Made by a program: the position numbers and the translations under genes. DNA of 64,000 bases from Streptomyces chattanoogensis (lineage in GTDB: Bacteria > Actinomycetota > Actinomycetes > Streptomycetales > Streptomycetaceae): NCBI RefSeq assembly GCF_001294335.1, contig NZ_LGKG01000068.1, forward strand, positions 62,001 to 126,000, written 5' to 3'. Numbering within the stretch: the first letter of the stretch is position 1; every line of letters begins with the position of its first letter. The notes beneath the pieces were generated by a model. It saw only the letters and a program-made list of their open reading frames with translations, did not search any database and was not told the DNA's origin. Shown one piece after another: positions 43,504 through 53,054 of this stretch.

Positions 43504-45919
<2,416 letters not shown>

Positions 45920-45931
45920 GCCCGGCCCGGC

Positions 45932-45969
45932 CCGTGGGCCGTACACGATCTTCCGTGTACGGCCCACGG
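45932..45969. terminator. Strong hairpin terminator after hppD
   Basis: CCGTGGGCCGTACACG pairs perfectly with its complement across a 6-base loop. It lies 12 bases after the hppD stop and 17 bases before the next gene. Confidence 0.88.
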
Positions 45970-45986
45970 ATGCCAGGCTGGGCCCC

Positions 45987-47360
45987 ATGGACCCCAAGGA
46001 CCTCATCGCCCGACTGCGCACCGGCCTCCCCGCGGACGCCGTGCTCACCGACCCCGACGTCACCGGCTCCTACGCCAACGACATGGCGAACTTCTGCGCG
46101 GCGGGCACCCCCGCCGTGGTCGTCCTGCCGCGCACCGTCGAAGAGGTCCAGCACGTCATGCGGACGGCGGCACAGCTGCGGGTCCCCGTCGTCCCGCAAG
46201 GGGCACGGACCGGGGTGTCGGGGGCCGCCAACGCCACCGACGGCTGCATAGTGCTCTCCCTGGTCAAGATGGACCGCATCCTGGAGATCAACCCCGTCGA
46301 CCGGCTCGCCGTCGTCGAACCCGGCGTCATCAACGCGGTCCTCTCCCGCGCCGTCAACGAACACGGCCTGTACTACCCTCCCGACCCCTCCAGCTGGGAG
46401 ATGTGCACCATCGGCGGCAACATCGGCACCGCGGCGGGCGGCCTGTGCTGCGTCAAATACGGCGTCACCGCCGAGTACGTCCTGGGCCTGGACGTCGTCC
46501 TCGCCGACGGCCGCCTCCTGACCACCGGCCGCCGCACCGCCAAGGGCGTCGCGGGCTATGACCTCACCCGCCTCTTCGTCGGCTCCGAGGGCAGCCTCGG
46601 CATCGTCGTACGCGCCACCCTGGCCCTGCGCCCCAGCCCGCCCCAACAGCTCGCCCTCGTCGCGGAGTTCGCCTCCGTGGCCGCCGCGGGCCGGGCCGTC
46701 TGCGAGATCATGGCCCGCGGCCACGCCCCCTCGCTCCTCGAGCTGATGGACCGTACGAGCATCCGCGCCGTCAACGACATGGCGCAGATGGGCCTGCCCG
46801 AGACCACCGAAGTCCTCCTGCTCGCCGCCTTCGACACCCCCGACCCCTCCGCCGACCTCGCCGCCGTCGGCGCCCTGTGCGAGGAGGCCGGCGCCACCCA
46901 GGTCGTCCCCGCCGAGGGTGCCGCCGAGTCCGATCTGCTGCTCCAGGCCCGCAGGCTCGCCTTCACCGCCCTGGAGCGGATCAAGCCCGCCATGCTGATC
47001 GACGATGTGTGCGTGCCCCGCTCCCGGCTTGCCGCCATGCTCGAGGGCACCACCGCCATCGCCGGGAAATACGGCCTGACCATCGGCGTCTGCGCACACG
47101 CCGGGGACGGCAACACCCACCCGCTGGTCTGCTTCGACCCGGCCGACGCGGACGAGGAACGCCGCGCCCGCGAGTCGTTCGACGAGATCATGGCGCTCGG
47201 CCTCGCGCTCGGCGGCACCATCACCGGCGAACACGGCGTCGGCGTCCTCAAGAAGGAGTGGCTGGCCCGCGAACTGGGCCCGGTCGGACTGGAGTTGCAG
47301 CGCGGCATCAAGGACGTCTTCGACCCCCTGGGCATCCTCAACCCGGGCAAGCTGTTCTGA
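45987..47360 (+). CDS. FAD-linked oxidase, glycolate oxidase GlcD-like
   Basis: 457 residues. The PCMH-type FAD-binding domain is about 40-220 (PVVPQGARTGVSGAANATDG; SSWEMCTIGGNIGTAAGGLC) and the FAD-oxidase C-terminal domain follows (GVCAHAGDGNTHPLVCFDPAD; GTITGEHGVGVLKKEWL), where the His pairs place it with GlcD and D-lactate dehydrogenase-like enzymes. It oxidises a 2-hydroxy acid, but the substrate is not known. It is one gene after hppD, separated by a terminator. Confidence 0.88.
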   Translation: MDPKDLIARLRTGLPADAVLTDPDVTGSYANDMANFCAAGTPAVVVLPRTVEEVQHVMRTAAQLRVPVVPQGARTGVSGAANATDGCIVLSLVKMDRILEINPVDRLAVVEPGVINAVLSRAVNEHGLYYPPDPSSWEMCTIGGNIGTAAGGLCCVKYGVTAEYVLGLDVVLADGRLLTTGRRTAKGVAGYDLTRLFVGSEGSLGIVVRATLALRPSPPQQLALVAEFASVAAAGRAVCEIMARGHAPSLLELMDRTSIRAVNDMAQMGLPETTEVLLLAAFDTPDPSADLAAVGALCEEAGATQVVPAEGAAESDLLLQARRLAFTALERIKPAMLIDDVCVPRSRLAAMLEGTTAIAGKYGLTIGVCAHAGDGNTHPLVCFDPADADEERRARESFDEIMALGLALGGTITGEHGVGVLKKEWLARELGPVGLELQRGIKDVFDPLGILNPGKLF

Positions 47361-47423
47361 TCTGCGGGGCGGTGGTCCGGGCCGGTGCCCCCGGCCGGTA
47401 GGGGACATGACAGAGTCGCCGGC

Positions 47424-47714
47424 ATGGAGACCCTCATCCCCGCAGTCGTGCTCGCCGTGCTCGGCGTCGCCATGACCGTTTCGTCCGTCGACCGCCGCTC
47501 CAAGACCATCGACCGCCGGCTTCAGCGGCTGGAGCACAAGGTGGACCTGCTGCTGGAGCACTTGGGCGCCGCGGAGCCGGAAGACCCCGCCTTCAAGGAG
47601 ATCGACGCCCTGGCACGCGAGGGCAAGATGATCCAGGCGATCAAGCTGCACCGGGAAACGACCGGCTCCGGGCTCGCCGAGGCCAAGGAAGCGGTCGAAC
47701 GCCGGATGCGCTGA
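47424..47714 (+). CDS. Small membrane protein with L7/L12 C-terminal-like domain
   Basis: 96 residues from ATG 47424. An N-terminal membrane segment (about 4-22, LIPAVVLAVLGVAMTVSS) is followed by a basic coiled coil (RRSKTIDRRLQRLEHKVDLLL) and a C-terminal helical unit (KEIDALAREGKMIQAIKLHR, GSGLAEAKEAVERRMR) that resembles the C-terminal domain of ribosomal protein L7/L12. Similar small proteins occur in actinobacteria and their role is unknown. Confidence 0.7.
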   Translation: METLIPAVVLAVLGVAMTVSSVDRRSKTIDRRLQRLEHKVDLLLEHLGAAEPEDPAFKEIDALAREGKMIQAIKLHRETTGSGLAEAKEAVERRMR

Positions 47715-47787
47715 CGGCGCCCCGGGCCGAGGATGGCCCAAAGGGCCCGGCGGGCCCGCCCGCCCACGCAGGGAGAGCGACGAGCCG

Positions 47788-49287
47788 ATGGCAGCCACCG
47801 AAGCGACCCGCGCGAGTGAAGCCCCCGACGCGACCTATGACGTCCTGGTGCTGGGCGCCGGGCCCACCGGCGAGAACGTCGCCGACCGCGCCCACGCCGA
47901 CGGACTGAGCGTGGCGATCGTGGAGAGCGAACTGGTCGGCGGCGAATGCTCCTACTGGGCCTGTATGCCCAGCAAGGCCCTGCTGCGCCCGGTCACCGCC
48001 CGCTCCGAGGCGCGCCGGGTCCCCGGCCTCGCGGACGCGGCGGCCGGCCCGCTCGACGCATCCGCCGTCCTCGCCCGCCGCGACGACGTCGTCGGCCACT
48101 GGAAGGACGACGGCCAGGTGCGCTGGCTGGATGCGGCCGGCATCGACCTCGTACGGGGCCACGCCAGGCTGGCCGGACCGCGGCGGGTGTCCGTCGGCGG
48201 CCGGACGCTCGCCGCGCGGCACGCCGTCGCGGTGTGCACCGGCAGCCGGCCCGTCCTCCCGCCCGTCCCGGGTCTCGCCGCCGCCAAGCCCTGGACCAGC
48301 CGCAACGCCACCAGCGCCAAGGCCGTGCCGGGCCGCCTCGTGGTCGTCGGCGGCGGTGTCGTGGGCGTGGAGATGGCCACCGCCTGGCGCGCCCTGGGCG
48401 CCTCGGTGACCCTCCTCGTCCGCGGTGACGGACTGCTGCCCCGTATGGAGCCGTTCGCCGGGCGGCTCGTCGCCGAGTCGCTCGCCGAGGCCGGGGTGTT
48501 CCTGCGTACCGGGGTCGAGGTCAGCGAGGTCCGCCGGGAGGCGCCGGGCGGGCCGGTGACCGTCGTCCTGGACTCCGAGGTTTCCGGCGGCTCCGGGGGT
48601 TCCGGGGGCTCCGGCGACGAGATCGTCGCCGACGAACTGCTGATCGCCACCGGCCGCGCCCCGCGCACCGACGACCTGGGCCTGGAGACCGTCGGCCTGG
48701 AACCCGGCTCCTGGCTCCGCGTCGACGACAGCTGCCTGGTGACGGACGTGCCCGGCGGCTGGCTCTACGGCGTCGGCGACGTCAACCACCGCGCCCTCCT
48801 GACCCACCAGGGCAAATACCAGGCCCGTATCGCGGGCGCGGCCATCGCCGCCCGCGCCCGGCAGGTCCCGATCCTGGACAGCGGCCCCTGGGGCGCACAC
48901 GCCGCCACCGCCGACACCGCCGCCGTCCCCCAGGTCGTCTTCAGCGACCCCGAGGCCGCCTCGGTCGGCCTGACCGCCGCCGCGGCCGAACGCGCCGGCC
49001 ACCGCATCCGCGTCGTCGACCAGGACCTCGGCGCGGTCGCCGGCGCCTTCCTGTACGCCGACGGCTACCGCGGCCGCGCCCGCATGATCGTCGACCTGGA
49101 CCGCGAGATCCTGCTCGGCGCCACCTTCGTCGGCCCCGGCGTCGGCGAACTCCTCCACTCCGCCACCGTCGCGGTCGCGGGCGAGGTCCCCGTCGAGCGG
49201 CTGTGGCACGCGGTACCGGCGTACCCGACGATCAGCGAGGTGTGGCTGCGGCTGCTCGAGGCGTACCGGAGCCAGGGCCCGTCCTGA
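47788..49287 (+). CDS. FAD-dependent pyridine nucleotide-disulfide oxidoreductase
   Basis: 499 residues. The FAD motif VLGAGPTGENVADRA (about 21-35) and redox-active CxxxxC (GGECSYWACMPSKALL, about 54-60) place it with lipoamide dehydrogenase and mercuric reductase. The NAD(P) motif is VVGGGVVGVEMATAW (about 190). The C-terminal dimer domain has AVPAYPTISE where lipoamide and glutathione reductases have a catalytic His before PT, so it may act on quinones or pyridine nucleotides instead. A Gly/Ser-rich loop (GGSGGSGGSGDE) lies at about 268-279. Confidence 0.85.
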   Translation: MAATEATRASEAPDATYDVLVLGAGPTGENVADRAHADGLSVAIVESELVGGECSYWACMPSKALLRPVTARSEARRVPGLADAAAGPLDASAVLARRDDVVGHWKDDGQVRWLDAAGIDLVRGHARLAGPRRVSVGGRTLAARHAVAVCTGSRPVLPPVPGLAAAKPWTSRNATSAKAVPGRLVVVGGGVVGVEMATAWRALGASVTLLVRGDGLLPRMEPFAGRLVAESLAEAGVFLRTGVEVSEVRREAPGGPVTVVLDSEVSGGSGGSGGSGDEIVADELLIATGRAPRTDDLGLETVGLEPGSWLRVDDSCLVTDVPGGWLYGVGDVNHRALLTHQGKYQARIAGAAIAARARQVPILDSGPWGAHAATADTAAVPQVVFSDPEAASVGLTAAAAERAGHRIRVVDQDLGAVAGAFLYADGYRGRARMIVDLDREILLGATFVGPGVGELLHSATVAVAGEVPVERLWHAVPAYPTISEVWLRLLEAYRSQGPS

Positions 49288-49299
49288 GCCCGGCACCCC

Positions 49300-49782
49300 T
49301 TACGCCCCCGCCTCGGGGAACTCCTCCGGTGCCCACGGACCGCTGCGCCCCTCGTCCCCCGGCGCCATGGCCAGCAGGTCGCTCAGCCCTTTGTCGAGGC
49401 TCAGGTGCCCCTGCTCCGAGCCGGGCGGCACCAGCCGCAGCGTCCGCTCCAGCCACGCCGAGACCGCCGCGGCCGGCGCCTCCAGCAGCGCATCGCCGTC
49501 CGGGGAGGTCAGCGCCATGCACACCAGGCTGCGGCCGGCCGGCCGGGCCGGCCACACCCGCACGTCCCCCTCGCCGCACGGCCGGAACACGCCCTCGACG
49601 AGCAGTTCCCGGGCGAACGTCCAGTGGACGGGGGAGTCCGAACCGATGTGAAAGGTGATGTGGACGGCGTAGGGGTCATCGGTCCGGTACGTCAGCCGGG
49701 CCGGTACCGGAATGCTGCGCTCCGGCGACAGGACCAGGCCCAGTTCGAGTTCTCGTTCCACCATGGTGTGCATTGCGCTCAC
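49300..49782 (-). CDS. ssgG: SsgA-like protein, probably SsgG
   Basis: 160 residues. SsgA-like proteins exist only in sporulating actinomycetes and guide septum placement and spore-wall formation. Family features are visible: VERELELGLVLSPERSIPVPARLTY, then HWTFARELLVEGVF and VRVWPARPAG. The position one gene past the flavoprotein and next to hppD matches ssgG of S. coelicolor as I recall it. The start is uncertain: GTG 49782, or the ATGs at 49773 or 49764. It converges on the oxidoreductase gene. Confidence 0.8.
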   Translation of the reverse strand: MSAMHTMVERELELGLVLSPERSIPVPARLTYRTDDPYAVHITFHIGSDSPVHWTFARELLVEGVFRPCGEGDVRVWPARPAGRSLVCMALTSPDGDALLEAPAAAVSAWLERTLRLVPPGSEQGHLSLDKGLSDLLAMAPGDEGRSGPWAPEEFPEAGA

Positions 49783-50022
49783 GCCTCTCAGCTCTTTCCG
49801 TGGGTACGGGCGGGCGGCCGGAACCGGGCCCGTGCACAGAGAGAGCAGCTGTCGGCCGGACTCTTACACGGCTTCGCACAACTTTTTTCGCGGGCCTCTT
49901 CCAGGTGGTCGTGGGCGGGCATCCGCGCAGATGCGCCCCGGCGTCTGATAGATGTGGACGCCGCGTTGCGGCAGACTGCACCCCACACCCACCAGGCCGA
50001 GTACAGATACGGGACTTCGGAC

Positions 50023-51486
50023 ATGAGCGCCCCTACCTCAGGATCCGCCGGCGACAGCCCTACGCCAGGCTTCTACCCGGACCCGTCCATCCCCGGCTAC
50101 ATCCGGTACTGGAACGGTTCCGCATGGGTGCCGGGCACCAGCCGGCCGGCCCCGGCCGAGGGCGAGGCGATGCCCGCGCCGCCGCCCGGCGTGGCCCCGG
50201 TCCCGGCTCCGGCCCCGCGGACCGTCGAGGAGACCGGCCCGGTCTTCCTCGACGACGACAGCGGCGCCTCCCTGCACGGCACCGGCCAGGAACCGGCCTC
50301 CGCCTGGCAGGCCGACGCCTCCCGGCAGGGCGGCTTCGGCGGCGGCTCCCCGGTCTCCTGGGGCTCGCCCGAGTCCGGCCAGGGGCAGGCCTCCTGGGGC
50401 GCGGTGCCGGGCCAGCGCGAGGAGCAGGCCGACGGGTCCGGTGCACCGCCCTCCGAGGCCCCCGCCGACGGGACGGTCGCCATCCGGGCCGTCAAGCCGG
50501 GCCGCGGTCCCGCCGCCGACCAGGGCACCACCGCGATCCGCGCGGTCAAGCCGGGCCAGGGCGGTTCCGGTGACCAGGGCACCACCGCCATCCGCGCGGT
50601 GCGGCCGGGCCAGAGCGGTCCGGGACAGTCCGCCCAGCCCGCCGAGCCCGCCAAGAGCAATGCGACGATGGCGTTCCGGCTGCCGCAGGGCGGTGGCGTC
50701 GCTCCTTCTGCCGCCCAGCCCGCCGCACCCGCACAGGCCGCCCCGCAGGACCTGCCGTCCGTCGGCGGCCGTCAGCAGAGCGTCCCGGCCCAGCAGCCGC
50801 CGGTCCAGCAGTCACCGGCTCAGCAGCCGCCCGCCCAGCAGGGGTTCCCGGCTCAGCCCCCGCAGCCGTCCGCCCCGCAGGCCGGCTTCCCGCCGCAGGG
50901 CGGTGCCGCCCCCGGTGCCGACGGCGTCATCCCCTGGAAGCCGCCGGCCGCCGATGTCTTCTTCGCCGCCGCGCAGGCGGCGGAGGGCCGTCCGGCCGGG
51001 CTCGGCCGACGCCTCGCGGCCCGGCTCATCGACACCGCCGTGGTGGGCGCGCTCACCGCCGCGGTCGCCGTCCCGCTGTGGGGCACCGTCACCGACCACA
51101 TCGACGCCAAGGTGGAGGCCGCCAAGCAGTCCGGCCGTGAGGTGACGGTCTATCTGCTCGACGGCACCACCACCCCGCTCTTCGCCGCGGTGCTGGCCGT
51201 GCTGCTGATCGGCGGCGGGCTCTACGAGATCCTGCCGACCCTCAAGTGGGGCCGCACCCTGGGCAAGAAGGTGTGCGGGGTACGGGTGCTGGACATCGAG
51301 GGCCATGACACCCCCACGCTCGGCGCGGCCGTCAAGCGCTGGCTGTGCTACAGCGTGCTGGGCATCCTGGCCGTCGGGATCGTCAATGCCGTGTGGTGCG
51401 TGTTCGACCAGCCCTGGCGGCAGTGCTGGCACGACAAGCTGGCGCGCACGTTCGTGGCCGCGGACGAGGCGGCCGCCTCGGACTGA
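50023..51486 (+). CDS. RDD-family membrane protein with DUF2510 domain and long disordered linker
   Basis: 487 residues. Order: DUF2510 (about 14-40, PGFYPDPSIPGYIRYWNGSA), a Pro/Gln/Gly-rich linker (about 45-315), then an RDD membrane domain (about 325-480, GRRLAARLIDTAVVGALTAA and GRTLGKKVCGVRVLDIEG). The linker has three regular units, TVAIRAVKPG, TTAIRAVKPG and TTAIRAVRPG, followed by ATMAFRLPQ; these Thr motifs could be kinase or FHA targets. A Gln/Pro stretch (QQPPVQQSPAQQPPAQQ) follows. Transport role not established. Confidence 0.85.
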   Translation: MSAPTSGSAGDSPTPGFYPDPSIPGYIRYWNGSAWVPGTSRPAPAEGEAMPAPPPGVAPVPAPAPRTVEETGPVFLDDDSGASLHGTGQEPASAWQADASRQGGFGGGSPVSWGSPESGQGQASWGAVPGQREEQADGSGAPPSEAPADGTVAIRAVKPGRGPAADQGTTAIRAVKPGQGGSGDQGTTAIRAVRPGQSGPGQSAQPAEPAKSNATMAFRLPQGGGVAPSAAQPAAPAQAAPQDLPSVGGRQQSVPAQQPPVQQSPAQQPPAQQGFPAQPPQPSAPQAGFPPQGGAAPGADGVIPWKPPAADVFFAAAQAAEGRPAGLGRRLAARLIDTAVVGALTAAVAVPLWGTVTDHIDAKVEAAKQSGREVTVYLLDGTTTPLFAAVLAVLLIGGGLYEILPTLKWGRTLGKKVCGVRVLDIEGHDTPTLGAAVKRWLCYSVLGILAVGIVNAVWCVFDQPWRQCWHDKLARTFVAADEAAASD

Positions 51487-51508
51487 CGAGGCATCATCTC
51501 TGTGCACG

Positions 51509-51541
51509 CGGGGGCGGGTCCGGCGAACGGACCCGCCCCCG
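51509..51541. terminator. Strong hairpin terminator between RDD genes
   Basis: CGGGGGCGGGTCCG pairs perfectly with its complement across GCGAA, 22 bases after the first RDD gene's stop. Confidence 0.9.
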
Positions 51542-51620
51542 TGGCCCGTCCGGGGGCCGGTATCCCCCCGAACGGACGTCGCCGGATGCGGCGGGCCGCC
51601 CGAGACGGTCGACTCGGGCC

Positions 51621-52316
51621 ATGAGCAGCGATCAGCCTCCCGGCCCCGGCTCCGGCCCCGGTGAACCGCCGGAGAACGATCCGTTCCGGAAGAAACCTCC
51701 GGAGCCGGAGCCGCCTGCCGGACCGCCGCAGGGCTCCGGACCGCCGCCCGGCTCCGAGGAGCCGCGCGCCTCCGGGCCGCCGCCCGGCGGAATCCCGTAT
51801 TCCCAGAGCCCGTACGCCGACAACCCCTACGGCGGCGAATACGGCGCGGCGGATCCGCTGGCCGGAATGCCGCCACTGGCGAACCGCGGCCGCCGGCTCG
51901 TCGCGCGGATCATCGACGCGATCATCATCGGCGTACCGGTCGGGGTGATCATGAACCTGATCGTCGGCTGGGCGAACTACACCAGCACCAGCAGCATCGA
52001 GACCAGCAAACAGGCCACCGTCTCGGGTGTGACGATGCTGGTGTATCTGGTCTACGAGGGGCTGATGCTCACCAGCCGCGGCCAGACCGTCGGCAAGATG
52101 GCGATGAAGATCCGGGTCGCGATGCTCGCGAACGGCGCGGTGCCGGCCGGGCAGGCGGGCTGGATCCGGGCCGCGGTCTATACGCTGCCGGAGATCGTGC
52201 CCTGCTGCGGCTTCGTCTTCTGGCTGGTCAACGTCCTGTGGTGCACCTGGGACAAGCCGTATCAGCAGTGTCTGCACGACAAGGCCGCCAAGACCGTGGT
52301 GGTCTCGGCGGCCTGA
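51621..52316 (+). CDS. RDD-family membrane protein
   Basis: 231 residues starting MSSDQPPGPGSGPGEPP. Residues 1-88 are Pro/Gly-rich and probably disordered. The RDD domain follows (about 90-225, GRRLVARIIDAIIIGVPVGV; SRGQTVGKMAMKIRVAML) with three to four membrane segments and a Cys pair (EIVPCCGFVFWLVNVLWC). It is a paralogue of the preceding gene, pointing to local duplication. Its function is unknown. Confidence 0.85.
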   Translation: MSSDQPPGPGSGPGEPPENDPFRKKPPEPEPPAGPPQGSGPPPGSEEPRASGPPPGGIPYSQSPYADNPYGGEYGAADPLAGMPPLANRGRRLVARIIDAIIIGVPVGVIMNLIVGWANYTSTSSIETSKQATVSGVTMLVYLVYEGLMLTSRGQTVGKMAMKIRVAMLANGAVPAGQAGWIRAAVYTLPEIVPCCGFVFWLVNVLWCTWDKPYQQCLHDKAAKTVVVSAA

Positions 52317-52349
52317 GCGGTGCGGTGCCGGTGCTGCGTCGTCCGCCGC

Positions 52350-52649
52350 TCAGCGGGAGTGCTCGCCGACCCGGGCCTCGACGGGGGCCGGCACGGCGCG
52401 CAGCGGCGCGGGTGCGGCGGGCGGTGCGGGCTGCGGCCGGGCCTCCGGTGCGGAGCCGCGGCGAACCACCCGCGAGGCGGCCGGCATCGGGACCGTCATG
52501 GCCACCAGCAGTCCGAGCCCGAGCCCGGCGATGGCGATGACCGCGACCCCGATCCCGGTCTCCGTCTGCGAGAGCAGCAGCATCGCGAGGGTGGAGAGGA
52601 AGACGGTGGCCGAACCGTAGACGAGCTGGGTGGCGGTCGGACGAGGCAT
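52350..52649 (-). CDS. Small two-segment membrane protein
   Basis: 99 residues starting MPRPTATQLVYGSATVFLST. Two hydrophobic segments (about 8-27 and 32-52) are followed by a Pro/Ala/Arg-rich cytoplasmic tail. Small proteins of this kind are conserved in Streptomyces; I cannot assign a role. It converges with the RDD gene and has an iron-box-like site about 90 bases upstream of its start. Confidence 0.75.
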   Translation of the reverse strand: MPRPTATQLVYGSATVFLSTLAMLLLSQTETGIGVAVIAIAGLGLGLLVAMTVPMPAASRVVRRGSAPEARPQPAPPAAPAPLRAVPAPVEARVGEHSR

Positions 52650-53054
52650 GGCGGAATCCGTCCTCGGAGGGTCGGCAGAGGGAGTGGGTCAGGGGCGCGC
52701 CATCACACGAGCCTACGGTCCTTACTTCCCGGACGGAACGACAGGTAAGCGTGACCTAACCCACGGCCCCGGAGCACAGGGGGCGCACGGAGGTGTCCAC
52801 GATGCGGAGGAGACGTACGAGCAGAGCGGTCGGACCAGTTGGGGAGGGGGCGCATGTCTGAGAGGCATATGCGTCAACTGCGTCGGCGCGGAACCGGAGG
52901 GGTTGGCGCCGGATGTCCGATAGCCGCAACTCGCGGGCCGGTTAACGTACTTCGCTGAACATGTCCAAGTCAAGATCTGTCTTTTTCACCGCGCTTCCGG
53001 TCGAATGCCGTCGAACACTGACCAGTGACCGCTCGAAGGGGAGGGCAGCGCCAA
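52650..53054. other. Divergent region upstream of the M6 protease gene
   Basis: 405 bases without a convincing gene. It holds the promoter of the small membrane protein (TTCCGT, 17 bases, TAGGCT on the minus strand near 52710-52735), an iron-box-like site at 52741-52759, and presumably the protease promoter nearer 53000. A 97-residue open frame across 52630-52923 has no ribosome binding site or protein character. Confidence 0.45.
52741..52759. promoter_or_regulatory. Candidate DmdR/IdeR iron box
   Basis: On the minus strand the site reads TTAGGTCACGCTTACCTGT and agrees with the actinobacterial iron-box consensus TTAGGTTAGGCTAACCTAA at 14 of 19 positions. It is upstream of the small membrane gene (minus strand) and 296 bases before the M6 protease gene. 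Confidence 0.4.

Noticed and set aside
52630..52923. 97-codon open frame upstream of the M6 protease gene
   Set aside because: No ribosome binding site; the composition is that of random high-GC sequence. It overlaps the start of the opposite gene and its promoter.
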